Shown here: positions 1-7,071 of the stretch, one piece after another
Layout of the letters: each line of letters starts with the position of its first letter
How positions within the stretch are numbered: the stretch's first letter is position 1
Source of the DNA: an uncultured Clostridia bacterium
GTDB lineage: Bacteria > Bacillota > Clostridia > Oscillospirales > Acutalibacteraceae
DNA length: 20,981 bases
NCBI GenBank assembly: GCA_937916195.1
Contig: CALFTO010000118.1
Location: 1 to 20,981 of the forward strand
Direction of reading: 5' to 3'
The notes under the pieces: model-generated
Told to the model about the DNA's origin: nothing
The model's database searches: none
What the model saw: the letters and a program-made list of their open reading frames with translations, nothing else
Position numbers and translations under genes: made by a program

Positions 1-2
1 TT

Positions 3-119
3 GTAGGCTCAAGAATTGAAAAATGGGGAATCACCCTCATTACATCAGTTGCATTCTCTTTCGCCGTGCCTTATATTTTAGGTTGGTTTGTGCCCGCGAT
101 ATATAGATTGTTAAGATAA
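3..119 (+). CDS. C-terminal end of a membrane protein (partial, runs off left edge)
   Basis: An open frame enters from the left edge and ends at a TAA at 117-119. It gives 38 residues that are mostly hydrophobic (a stretch like ITSVAFSFAVPYILGWFV followed by a short basic tail YRLLR). This is what the last transmembrane helix and cytosolic tail of a multi-pass membrane protein look like. The family cannot be told from so short a piece. A palindrome with a T-run at 295-326 lies downstream on the same strand and could end its transcript. Confidence 0.45.
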   Translation, partial: VGSRIEKWGITLITSVAFSFAVPYILGWFVPAIYRLLR

Positions 120-185
120 TTTAAAAAGCACAAAAATATGCCCCCTCTGTGACCAAAGGGAGCTTAATACGCAACAACTCATCTT

Positions 186-258
186 GTAGGGGCGGGTCTC
201 TGTGCCCGCCCGCAAGCTATGATGTCATTTGCGGGAAGGCACGGAGACCTTCCCCTAC
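186..258. repeat. Compound long inverted repeat (two 30-nt arms)
   Basis: Positions 186-215 and 229-258 are reverse complements of each other except at about five positions, with a 13-nt spacer. Both outer ends read GTAGGGG. Each arm is itself partly palindromic (GGGCGGG...CCCGCCC in the left arm). It would form a long hairpin or cruciform. The GTAGGGG edge is shared with the palindromes at 295 and 1803, so these are probably members of one dispersed family of non-coding repeats. The rest of 120-392 shows no gene. Confidence 0.8.
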
Positions 259-294
259 ATATTTTTCACTTCTAAATTAAATATATTTTTAACT

Positions 295-326
295 CGGGAC
301 GATGTGGGCATCGTCCCCTACTTTTT
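295..326 (+). terminator. Palindromic repeat with T-run (copy 1)
   Basis: The arms GGGACGATG and CATCGTCCC (9 bp) enclose a 4-nt loop and are followed by CCTACTTTTTT. This looks like an intrinsic terminator on the plus strand, downstream of the partial membrane-protein gene. A second copy with the same stem and the same CCCCTACTTTTT tail lies at 1796-1828 in the opposite orientation, so it is also a repeat. Confidence 0.65.
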
Positions 327-392
327 TATTGCGGACAGAACAGGAGTTGAAGTCCCTGCGCGTTTCTATTCCTCGTCAGAGGGAGGCGGTAT

Positions 393-1724
393 TTAATTCA
401 AATCATTTCCACTAAATCTAATTAATTCCAAATTTGGTACGTTTTCTGCATCAATAGCTTTATTGTAATCGTCGCAGATGTTACCCCATTGTACTGAGGA
501 TTTTTCAATAAGCACATTTTTTGCGTTTCTAATAAAGAATCCGCTGTTTTTATACTTTTCAACGCCATATTGCAGGCAAGGGCGTAAATCGTAAAATCCA
601 CAGTCCCATTTTGAAGTTTTTGTCATTGTAACGCTGACATTTTCAAAGGTAATGTCCTCAATCATATTTTCTTCCGTTCCGTGAATAAGCACGCCGTTTT
701 CACCCTTGCAAGTGATATTACGGAAACGGATATTCTTGATTTTACCCGACTTTGTATTTTCGTCACGATTAAAGGTTGTAATAACAATCGGCTCGGCTGT
801 GCCCCACCAATCCGGACAGAAACGGCGGGTTTCAATAATGCAGTTTGAGTATGTAACATTCTCAACATTACCGCCGTCGCGAATCTGAATTGAAAGTCCG
901 CGGTTACTGCGTGAAATAATGCAGTTATCAACGATTACGTTGCGGAAATCCCCAACACCCTCTGTGCCGATTTTGATTGCAGCAGAGGTTGAAATAAGCG
1001 TGCAATTTGCAATAATAATATTTTCGCAAGGGCCGTATTCCGCATTACCCTTTGAAGTCTTTAAGCAGATGCAGTCGTCAGCGCATTCCACGTGGCAACC
1101 GAGAATTCTCACGTTTGTGCAGTGGTCGGGGTCAATGCCATCAGAGTTTGCAACATCTAAATCGTTGAGAATTCTGATTTGAGAAATGAGCACATCGTCA
1201 CAGCCCGCGGGGTGAAGTGTCCAGAAAGGCGCGTCAACAATTGTCACGTCTTTAAATGTGATGTTGTTACTTTTTTCAATATAAATTACTGTAGGGCGGG
1301 GATAAAAATTGCCCGTTACATAATATTTATCCTTACGTTCAACGAAAGCGTGACCGTTGGCATCAATTGTGCCCTCGCCCGAAATTGTGCAACCGTCAGC
1401 CTCGTAACCGTAAATGAATACAAATGAGGGCTTGCCTGTTACGGGGTTGCCAATCAATGCAGTTTTGGGGTCGTTAATCATATTGCAAGGGCGAATATAG
1501 CCCTCAATATTGTCAGTTGCCTTAAGGCGAGAGCCCTTTTGAAGATGCAACTCAACATTTTTCTTCATACGAATTGAATTAGAATAATATGTTTTACCGC
1601 TTGTCAGCACAACAGTACCGCCACCGTTTTCTTCTGCCTTGTCAATGGCAGATTGAATAGCCGCGCAGTCATTGTTCACGCCGTCACCAAGCGCGCCAAA
1701 ATCTTCAGGATAAAAATAGAGCAT
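393..1724 (-). CDS. Glycoside hydrolase family 28 (polygalacturonase-like) enzyme
   Basis: A 443-residue right-handed beta-helix glycosidase of the GH28 type, expected to hydrolyse galacturonan or a related pectin-derived glycoside. The N-terminus has the pectate-lyase-like opening (DFGALGDGVNND near residue 8, then AIQSAIDKA). The GH28 core follows: NSDGIDPD at 193-200, the acidic pair in CADDCICLKT at 214-223, IKIGTEG at 250-256 and RGLSIQIRDGG at 275-285. These correspond to the family's NTDGxD, (G)DDC and RIK-type elements, so the catalytic aspartates appear present. No signal peptide is visible, so it probably acts inside the cell on imported oligosaccharides. The start is supported by GGAGGA at 1731-1736 on the minus strand, with a promoter just upstream. 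Its exact substrate cannot be told. Confidence 0.88.
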   Translation of the reverse strand: MLYFYPEDFGALGDGVNNDCAAIQSAIDKAEENGGGTVVLTSGKTYYSNSIRMKKNVELHLQKGSRLKATDNIEGYIRPCNMINDPKTALIGNPVTGKPSFVFIYGYEADGCTISGEGTIDANGHAFVERKDKYYVTGNFYPRPTVIYIEKSNNITFKDVTIVDAPFWTLHPAGCDDVLISQIRILNDLDVANSDGIDPDHCTNVRILGCHVECADDCICLKTSKGNAEYGPCENIIIANCTLISTSAAIKIGTEGVGDFRNVIVDNCIISRSNRGLSIQIRDGGNVENVTYSNCIIETRRFCPDWWGTAEPIVITTFNRDENTKSGKIKNIRFRNITCKGENGVLIHGTEENMIEDITFENVSVTMTKTSKWDCGFYDLRPCLQYGVEKYKNSGFFIRNAKNVLIEKSSVQWGNICDDYNKAIDAENVPNLELIRFSGNDLN

Positions 1725-1754
1725 AAAAAATCCTCCAGTTTAAAATCTGCCAAA

Positions 1755-1783
1755 AGTATAGCACAATTGAAAATAAAGAGCAA
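1755..1783 (-). promoter_or_regulatory. Putative promoter of the GH28 gene
   Basis: On the minus strand, TTGCTC (1778-1783) and TATACT (1755-1760) are separated by 17 nt, about 20 nt upstream of the ribosome binding site. The -10 matches consensus at five of six positions, the -35 at three of six. Confidence 0.45.
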
Positions 1784-1795
1784 TATGGAAAAATA

Positions 1796-1828
1796 ATAAA
1801 AAGTAGGGGACGATGCTACATCGTCCCG
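1796..1828 (-). terminator. Palindromic repeat with T-run (copy 2)
   Basis: Read on the minus strand, GGGACGATG, a 3-nt loop and CATCGTCCC are followed by CCTACTTTTTATT, 30-60 nt past the stop of the HTH-membrane gene. Stem and tail are the same as the copy at 295-326. It probably terminates the transcript of the gene ending at 1858. Confidence 0.65.
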
Positions 1829-1857
1829 CTCAAGTTTATATAAAATTCATTATCGCG

Positions 1858-2832
1858 TTATACTATTTCACCGATTATACTGAAAACTACGGATTGTAAA
1901 ATTGAAATCAGCGGTAGAATTATAAATACAATTTTATTCTTTTTCTCGTCATCAGTTTTATTGAGCGCCACCGCCCATGCAACTGCAATGTATAAGCCGT
2001 AGATAAAAAATCTTCTTACAAGCACAAAGAAATTTGAATATTCAAAAATCACATTAGAAAGAATTGTGAGTATGTACGCGATAATAGAAGAAACCGTTAC
2101 AATAATTGCAAGTGTTTTGAGAGTTTTGAACTTCTTTTCGCGGTCTTCTTCGATTGCAGTTTTGAGTAGAAGTGCTGAAATATAAATCGAAATCAGAGTA
2201 ACTGCAAGAGAAAAAACTAAGCCAATTGCCTCAATACCTAATGCTACGGCTATGTTTTCTTCTAATTTAAAACGAAGTGTAAACTCTGTAATGTACGCAG
2301 ATGCCATTGATATAGCCGCAATTACACCGCTGGGAATTGCATAATGCAAAAACTGATATTTTTTAATGTCGCCGGTGTAGTGTGTTCTTTTAAGAATGAA
2401 GTTTGCAAACATAATGCAGGCAATCAGCGACACCGCACTTGTCCAAATGCTGTTGAAAACGGTAAAAATCGGGTTGCTTGTTACGGAAAGGTCCACTTCT
2501 CCGCGACCGACAAATGATATGACGAAACTAATCATCATACCTATGAATAGGGGAATACCCGCCACAATGCCCGAGAGTATTGAATACACAAATGATACAC
2601 CGAAAAAGTATTTCATTGGGCTTTTAGGCTGTACCTTTGATGAAACTACAATTTCAGCAAAATATGTGTCGGGCAGATAATAAGTGTCAATAAGTATTTG
2701 TGCTATGTCCGGCGGAACTTTGCCCGACTGCTCAATAGCTGCAAGCTCTTCCTCAGGAATGCCCGTATTTTCGGCTACATCTTTAAGATATAAACCCTTT
2801 TCTGCACGCAAATCAATAAGTGTCTTTGCCAT
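1858..2832 (-). CDS. XRE-type HTH protein with multi-pass membrane domain
   Basis: 324 residues. The first 55 or so resemble a Cro/CI-type helix-turn-helix (LIDLRAEKGLYLKDVAENTG, then IPEEELAAIEQSGKVPP). They are followed by about seven hydrophobic segments (roughly 75-105, 125-147, 163-185, 198-225, 240-263, 270-290, 302-322), several separated by charged loops such as EEDREKKFK. This suggests a membrane-anchored DNA-binding or sensor protein; what it senses is unknown. The start is firmly placed by AAAGGAGGG at 2838-2846 on the minus strand. It stands alone with its own promoter and a downstream palindromic terminator. Confidence 0.7.
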   Translation of the reverse strand: MAKTLIDLRAEKGLYLKDVAENTGIPEEELAAIEQSGKVPPDIAQILIDTYYLPDTYFAEIVVSSKVQPKSPMKYFFGVSFVYSILSGIVAGIPLFIGMMISFVISFVGRGEVDLSVTSNPIFTVFNSIWTSAVSLIACIMFANFILKRTHYTGDIKKYQFLHYAIPSGVIAAISMASAYITEFTLRFKLEENIAVALGIEAIGLVFSLAVTLISIYISALLLKTAIEEDREKKFKTLKTLAIIVTVSSIIAYILTILSNVIFEYSNFFVLVRRFFIYGLYIAVAWAVALNKTDDEKKNKIVFIILPLISILQSVVFSIIGEIV

Positions 2833-2882
2833 AATAACCCTCCTTTTAAGATACTCTGTAATAGTATGTTTATCTTAACTTC

Positions 2883-2912
2883 AATATATCATATAAAGAT
2901 ACAATTTGTCAA
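2883..2912 (-). promoter_or_regulatory. Putative promoter of the HTH-membrane gene
   Basis: On the minus strand a perfect TTGACA (2907-2912) is followed after 18 nt by TATATT (2883-2888), about 35 nt upstream of the AAAGGAGGG ribosome binding site. Confidence 0.6.
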
Positions 2913-2995
2913 TTCAAGGAATTAATTTCGTCAAAATGCAACAAACTGCAAACACAGATTTGTAAATAATGAAAAAGGATATGGCTTTCGGGCAT

Positions 2996-3025
2996 AAAAA
3001 AAGACCTTGCAAAAAGCAAGGTCTT
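2996..3025 (-). terminator. Intrinsic terminator after a tRNA-like 3' end
   Basis: On the minus strand AAGACCTTGC, a TTTTT loop and GCAAGGTCTT form a perfect 10-bp stem followed directly by a T-run (the A-run at 2996-3000). It directly follows a tRNA-like ...CTCGCACCA end. Confidence 0.85.
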
Positions 3026-3051
3026 GGTGCGAGAGACGGGACTTGACCGTC
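3025..3051 (-). pseudogene. tRNA 3'-end remnant (T-arm, acceptor strand and CCA)
   Basis: On the minus strand the sequence runs GACGG TCAAGTC CCGTC TCTCGC ACCA. It looks like a T-arm, a 3' acceptor strand and an encoded CCA, with a terminator right behind. The T-loop lacks the expected first T, and no matching 5' half (GCGAGAG-like acceptor, D-arm, anticodon arm) is seen upstream, so it is not an intact tRNA. It may be a deletion product or the end left by an integration event. Confidence 0.4.
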
Positions 3052-3132
3052 TGCCGCGGCTTCGCCTTGCATACTGAACGCTTGGCGACCCAATTTCTTT
3101 CGAATTTCGGTACCCGCCAACCGCTTTTTGCT

Positions 3133-3157
3133 GAAAATGATTCACCGAATCATTTTC
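3133..3157. repeat. Perfect 11-bp palindrome
   Basis: GAAAATGATTC, loop ACC, GAATCATTTTC. The stem is perfect. It lies between the two tRNA-like ends, with no T-run on either side, and its role is unknown. The surrounding 3048-3200 shows no convincing gene; the long frames across it are low in coding character. Confidence 0.6.
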
Positions 3158-3203
3158 TTAACGCAAAAACCCTCTCGGGTTCAAGCCCCTATATTTTTAC
3201 AAA

Positions 3204-3249
3204 AATAAAAGAGACAACACAGAAGTGTTATCTCTTTTATTGGTGCGAG
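3204..3249 (-). terminator. Second terminator preceded by a tRNA-like CTCGCACCA end
   Basis: Positions 3204-3220 and 3225-3241 form a 17-bp stem with one mismatch and an AGAA loop, with an AT-rich T-run on the minus strand. Just outside, TTGGTGCGAG at 3240-3249 repeats exactly the 10 bases at 3024-3033. On the minus strand this again reads as a tRNA-like CTCGCACCA followed by a terminator. Only about ten bases of tRNA-like sequence remain here. Confidence 0.6.
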
Positions 3250-3353
3250 TGTTCATAAGGGATTTACTCAAAATACAAGTAAAACCGGCTTCAAACATAG
3301 TATTCTACACTTCTTACCTTGCTTAAACAGAGTAAAAAGAAAGGACAAATACT

Positions 3354-3767
3354 ATGAAGACTAATTATATTTCTTACAGACGAGTTGGCGACTATAACAT
3401 TCCTAATCTTGCATTACCACCCGAAGAAGCGAGTGTTACCCTTGGTAAATGGGGAATGATGTACAAAGATTATCTTAAAAAGCATAAAAAGGTGTTTTTT
3501 AGCACCATGATTATTTAGGGAAAGCTGTATCAGCACTGTGCTGAGGTTGAAACTCAGGCTCGTGGTATATTTGATACTCTTATTGAGCAGATGAAAAAAG
3601 CTGAAGGTGTTACCGAGCAACTGAAAGAGGAAAATCAGATAGAATGGGTATGCCATATGCAAAACATTGAGGCAAGGGCTAGAGAAGTTGTTACAACAGA
3701 ACTAATTATACATAACATTGCTTTCAAAATATTGACTTTCTTGGTACAGAAGAGTATAATTATGTAA
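3354..3767 (+). pseudogene. tnpV: tnpV-like mobile-element gene, broken by an amber codon
   Basis: Reading from ATG 3354, the frame gives an N-terminus VGDYNIPNLALPPEE and LGKWGMMYKDYLKKHKK. After a TAG at 3516-3518 (codon 55) it continues with GKLYQHCAEVETQARGIF, EQMKKAEGVTEQLKEENQ and WVCHMQNIEARAREVV in the same frame up to TAA 3765-3767. These blocks match the TnpV family, a small protein carried by clostridial transposons and of uncertain function. The nonsense codon sits where the family has a short LTSGKL-type motif. AAAGGA lies upstream of the start. The last ~20 codons, rich in I, F and L, are probably beyond the true end. Confidence 0.75.
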
Positions 3768-3879
3768 AATTACTGAAAGGCAGGTGGACAAAATAACAAT
3801 GAATCTCAATCTTATGAATTGGAGAGCCGTTTTGTCCGTTTGTAATTGATGTAATATATCTTTTAGAACAAACTTATAG

Positions 3880-3912
3880 GCACCTCCGTGAATTGTCGGA
3901 GGTGCTTTTTTT
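3880..3912 (+). terminator. Intrinsic terminator
   Basis: GCACCTCCG (3880-3888), an 8-nt loop, CGGAGGTGC (3897-3905), then TTTTTTTATTTTATTT. The stem is perfect, 9 bp and GC-rich. It lies between the tnpV remnant and the next pseudogene. A weaker inverted pair GGACAAAA/TTTTGTCC spans 3785-3838 just before it. Confidence 0.9.
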
Positions 3913-3947
3913 ATTTTATTTGATTTGAGTTGAGGTGATGTATTATA

Positions 3948-4746
3948 ATGCATTGTAAAGCGAAATGCAAATTGGTGATAAAGCATAATGGTGACTATTA
4001 TATTCTAGGGAAAACCAAAACTTATAATAAGTTTAAATTAGAGACTTACGAATTTGATTCTCTATTACTTATAAAAACTCTAACAAAAAGTTTCGACAAG
4101 AAGTTGCTAAACATATTATTGATAATACACCTTTTAAAAACAGTTTTTTTAAGGCGAAAATGCTTATAAGGCTGTGTCTATACATAAAGGTAAATTTTTT
4201 ATGATAAAAAAATTGCTCTTTTTGTTTCTAATGATATGAATGAATTTTCCAAAGAACTATATCTTCCGTATAATAGTTCAATTGTTCCTTTTGCAGAAAA
4301 AGATTCACATAAAATAATAAGCAAATTTAAAAAACTAGACAAGTTACCAATTGCAATACTTTATTGTGCTTTATTTTTGATTTTTCTGTTAATTTCAATA
4401 TCACTAGCAATAGATACAAAGATCCTTCTTCACCTCTTTCAAAAACAGCTGATATTTTTGATTTAACAGCCTTTATTTTTACGATTATCAATTATATATT
4501 GTTGTTAGTTTAAAAATTAAGAACTTTAAAATTAAAATATATAAAAAACTAAGAATATATGTTTATGCAAATAAAATGAGGCTCTTTCTTTCTTTTATCT
4601 CAGAATTAATAATATTGAGTTTTTCAATACTACTAGCATTTTTAGTTGAAAAGAACTTTTCTTTACCGATAAAACCTCATTTTTTTACAGGTATAGGAAT
4701 ATCTTTTATATATTTAGATTCAATTATCGATATGTTTAAAAGATGA
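3948..4746 (+). pseudogene. Membrane protein of unknown family, with several frameshifts
   Basis: A good start exists at ATG 3948 with GAGGTGA just upstream. The reading frame then has to be changed several times, mostly near A- or T-runs, to stay coding-like. The pieces are KLVIKHNGDYYILGKTKTYN, then FRQEVAKHIIDNTPFKNSFF, then NAYKAVSIHKGKFF, then DKKIALFVSNDMNEFSKELY running into a hydrophobic stretch, then DPSSPLSKTADIFDLTAFIF, and a last piece with two hydrophobic segments ending ...DSIIDMFKR at TGA 4744-4746. Joined, this would be roughly 260 residues with a soluble N-terminal half and about four membrane segments. I do not recognise the family. The many shifts point to an old, decayed gene. 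Confidence 0.6.
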
Positions 4747-4754
4747 CATTTTAT

Positions 4755-4989
4755 ATGAATTTGTATAGAACGAATTATGAGAAACCTATGGGAGAAACTT
4801 ATTATGTTAGGGTACAAAGAAATATATTTGAAGATATTAAAAGAGTTTAACTGTGAAGAATTACCCATAATGTATAATGTCAATATAGGTCATGCTTTTG
4901 GCTCAGGTTTATTACCGTTAGGCATAAATTATGAAGTGGATTTAGATGCTAAAACAATCAGGTTTTTAGAGTCAGCCAATTTAGATTAA
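4755..4989 (+). pseudogene. C-terminal remnant of an S66-family peptidase (LD-carboxypeptidase / MccF-like)
   Basis: One frame gives NYEKPMGETYY (4773-4805) and another gives GYKEIYLKILKEF followed by LPIMYNVNIGHAFGSGLLPL, GINYEVDLDAKTIRFLESA and a stop at 4989. Spliced across a frameshift near 4805-4812, this matches the last ~70 residues of S66 serine peptidases: the G(K/R)P..E.YY.EY segment, then the NVxxGH segment that carries the catalytic histidine, then the PLG and ILES tail. The family includes murein LD-carboxypeptidases and MccF, which inactivates microcin C. The N-terminal two thirds, with the catalytic serine, are missing. Confidence 0.6.
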
Positions 4990-4990
4990 T

Positions 4991-5842
4991 AGTTTATTTG
5001 GAGAACGAGATGTTAGATTTTTAACAAAAGAACTCATAAACAAAGGTTGGTCGTGTGACAAGAAATATTGTGGCACAACAGCTGATGGTGCAAAAATTCT
5101 TTTACGTGTTACTCCTTTTGAAAAGAGTGCAACCCGTGAGAATATGTATCTTATGCAAAAAGAGGTTGAAAAGCTTGGTGTGCCTATGTGCAAACCAATT
5201 GATTTCGGTGAGTGTGACGAGGGTGTTTACACTTTGAAAACTTGGATTGACGGCAAGGATGCTGAAGATATTGTTCCGTATCTTGCAGATTCTGAGCAGT
5301 ATGCACTTGGACTTGAAGCAGGTAGAATTTTAAAGAAAATTCACTTAATCCCTGTTCCCAAAGACTAACCCGATTGGGAAATCCGTTTTAACAAGAAAAT
5401 TGACAGAAAAATACAGATGTATAATGACTGTCCTATAAAATTTGATGGCGCTGAATATATCATTGATTACATAGAAGCTAACCGAAATTTGCTTAAAAAT
5501 AGACCTCAATCCTATCAGCACGGGGATTATCATATCGGCAATATGATGATTGAAAATGGTAAAATTGTAATTGTAGATTTTGACCGCTATGATTTCGGCG
5601 ATCCATGGGAAGAATTTAACCGTATTGTTTGGTGTGCTCAGTCTGATCCACTTTTTGCTTCAGGTATTGTTAACGGATATTTTGATAATGAAGTACCTAT
5701 GGATTTCTGGAAGCTCCTTGCACTTTATATCAGCAGCAATATGTTTTCATCAATTCCATGGGCAATTCCTTTTGGTGATGGTGAAATTCAGACAATGCTC
5801 AATCAAACAAAGGATGCTCTCGAATGGTACGACAATATGTAG
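4991..5842 (+). pseudogene. Aminoglycoside phosphotransferase-family (APH) gene with in-frame stop
   Basis: One frame runs from about 4991 to the TAG at 5840-5842 with a TAA at 5366-5368 in the middle. The N-lobe has GWSCDKKYCGTTADGAKILL with a VTPFEKSATRENMYLMQKEV segment after it and TWIDGKDAE in the hinge. After the stop comes WEIRFNKKIDRKIQMYNDCP, the catalytic loop QHGDYHIGNMMI and the metal-binding IVDFDRYDFGDPWEEFNRIV. These are the HGDxxxxN and DFD elements of the APH fold. No ATG in frame precedes the conserved start, so the N-terminus may also be damaged. It lies just after the S66 remnant and runs in frame into the kinase remnant. Its former substrate cannot be told; many members phosphorylate antibiotics, others do not. 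Confidence 0.75.
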
Positions 5843-6454
5843 AACCCAGTGCCGACTTGGTATTTCAAGGGTTACTATTTGCAATACATAGATGGTCTGC
5901 CGTATAAAATGAAATCACCTTTCGATTTCAGATTTATCAGCCAATTCGGAAAGGTGTTCAAAGTATTTGATGACCAGGATTCGGGTAACATCTGTTTTGG
6001 TACAGAAAAAGATAGCGAAAGGTATTTTGTGAAATTCGCGGGTGTACCAACTGAGGCATATAACGGTACTTCCGAAGATGCGATTGAGCGTTTGAAATCA
6101 ACTTTACTCGTGTATAAGAATTTGAAAAACAAAAATCTAATCGAGTTTGTTGAAGCAAAAGAAATCAACGGTGGCTTTGCAATGGTATTCAAGTGGATTG
6201 ATGGTGACTGTATGGGCAGAATGTACCCTGCAGAACATCGCAGATTTATGAATTTATCAATTGCAGATAGGCTTAATGTGTTCAGTGATATCCTTGATTT
6301 CTTGGACTACACCAATTCAAACGGATATGTTGCAGTTGATTTTTATGACGGAAGTATTATGTATGATGTAGAGAGTCGTAAAACAACAATTTGTGATATT
6401 GACTTTTTCAGAAAATAACCGTGTATTAACGATATGGGTAGAATGTGGGGCAGT
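5843..6454 (+). pseudogene. Protein-kinase-like gene, interrupted and truncated
   Basis: The same frame as the APH remnant continues past TAG 5840. A likely native start is ATG 5909. It reads SPFDFRFISQFGKVFKVFDD, QDSGNICFGTEKDSERYFVK, FAMVFKWIDGDCMGRMYP and VAVDFYDGSIMYDVES...ICDIDFFRK. A TAA at 6416-6418 follows, then PCINDMGRMWGS in frame before similarity ends at about 6454. The YFVK lysine, the DFYDGSIMYD catalytic-loop equivalent and the DIDFF metal-binding segment suggest a Ser/Thr-kinase-like fold. The expected activation segment and C-lobe (SSRFMSPEE... in relatives, from memory) are replaced by unrelated sequence, so the gene is truncated by a junction as well as by stops. Confidence 0.65.
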
Positions 6455-6606
6455 CACCTCAAAATCTTAACAAAAAACTTATGCGAGATACTATCACATA
6501 TAGTGAATTGCTTGATATTGCAGATATTCTTAGGGTTAGTTTTTAACAGATATTTTGTTTTCTCGATGGGAAAAATAATGCTGGAAATGTCTTCAATCAG
6601 ACTTGT
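6448..6606 (+). pseudogene. Tail of an XRE/HTH regulator
   Basis: In the frame starting at GGG 6448 the sequence reads GQSPQNLNKKLMRDTITYSE, LLDIADILRVSF, a TAA at 6544-6546, then QIFCFLDGKNNAG to a stop at 6607. This is typical of the recognition helix and end of a small XRE repressor (S.QNL..KL.RDT.TYSELL.IAD.L.V.F). The N-terminal half is missing because the sequence joins directly to the kinase remnant at about 6450. It shows that two unrelated pseudogenes were fused by deletion. Confidence 0.55.
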
Positions 6607-6666
6607 TGAGTCAAATCAACAAAAATGCAAATCATTATCAAGTGTTTCCACAAGGTAAACAATTAT

Positions 6667-6711
6667 GCAACACATGACTGCCAAAGACTGTCTTTGCATA
6701 TATAGTGTTGC
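6667..6711 (+). promoter_or_regulatory. Putative promoter and nested inverted-repeat operator of the gene cluster
   Basis: CTGCCA (6678-6683) and TATAGT (6701-6706) are 17 nt apart and make a plausible sigma-A promoter about 45 nt before the first cluster start. Two inverted repeats are nested over it. The outer pair is GCAACAC (6667-6673) and GTGTTGC (6705-6711); the inner pair is CAAAGAC (6682-6688) and GTCTTTG (6690-6696) around a single T. Such symmetry over a promoter suggests a repressor site. A small hairpin TTGTTGA/TCAACAA also lies at 6603-6622. Confidence 0.45.
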
Positions 6712-6751
6712 GTGAAAAATAGGAATACTAATGAAATTGGGAGGGAAAGAG

Positions 6752-7066
6752 ATGATTCAGCTTCATCATGTAGCAATCGTAGTAAACGATTTTGATAAAT
6801 ATGTTGATTTGTTTTTGCGTTTAGGAATGAATATTCAGAGAATTACAGGCGAAGCACCGAACAGACAGCTTTGGTTTGAAGAAGGGATTCAACTGAAAGA
6901 GTCACACGATGATAGTGCAGATGGCATTGATCATATAGCGTTAGGTACCAACAATCGTACCGGTATTCTTAAAACTGCGATAGAAAGCAATTGCAGTTTG
7001 ATTATGGAAAGAGATAACTGGTTTAGACTTCCTAACGGAATCAGTATTGAACTGATGGAGGATTGA
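6752..7066 (+). CDS. VOC-superfamily (glyoxalase / bleomycin-resistance fold) protein
   Basis: 104 residues beginning MIQLHHVAIVVND. An in-frame ATG at 6731 is less likely because GGGAGGG at 6739-6745 sits correctly for the ATG at 6752. The protein has the VOC pattern: HHVAIVV in the first strand, a DGIDHIALG strand with a second histidine (residue 61), and GISIELMED at the C-terminus with a possible metal-ligand Glu100. VOC proteins include metal-dependent isomerases, dioxygenases and antibiotic-binding resistance proteins; with a single module it probably acts as a dimer. As the first gene of the cluster it could be an isomerase/epimerase in the pathway or a drug-binding self-protection protein. 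The sequence does not decide between them. Confidence 0.8.
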   Translation: MIQLHHVAIVVNDFDKYVDLFLRLGMNIQRITGEAPNRQLWFEEGIQLKESHDDSADGIDHIALGTNNRTGILKTAIESNCSLIMERDNWFRLPNGISIELMED

Positions 7067-7071
7067 TACGC

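Noticed and set aside
662..1427. Frames inside the GH28 gene (662-931, 919-1182, 1179-1427)
   Set aside because: They lie within a full-length GH28 frame with family motifs and start without ribosome binding sites.
2909..3145. Open frames on both strands across 2909-3258 as genes
   Set aside because: They run through a perfect terminator hairpin and tRNA-like sequence, lack ribosome binding sites and have no protein-like composition.
3414..3986. Minus-strand frames at 3414-3662 and 3702-3986
   Set aside because: They are antisense to the tnpV remnant and to a plus-strand terminator; the plus-strand reading matches a known family.
4991..6454. A single fused APH-kinase protein as an intact gene
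   Set aside because: The frame is shared, but TAA 5366, TAG 5840 and TAA 6416 interrupt it, and the kinase C-lobe is missing.
3354..6609. Recurrent in-frame TAG and TAA codons as a sign of stop-codon reassignment
   Set aside because: Both TAA and TAG interrupt frames, while intact neighbours in the cluster end normally at TAA, TAG and TGA, and frameshifts occur in the same region. Pseudogene decay explains all of it.
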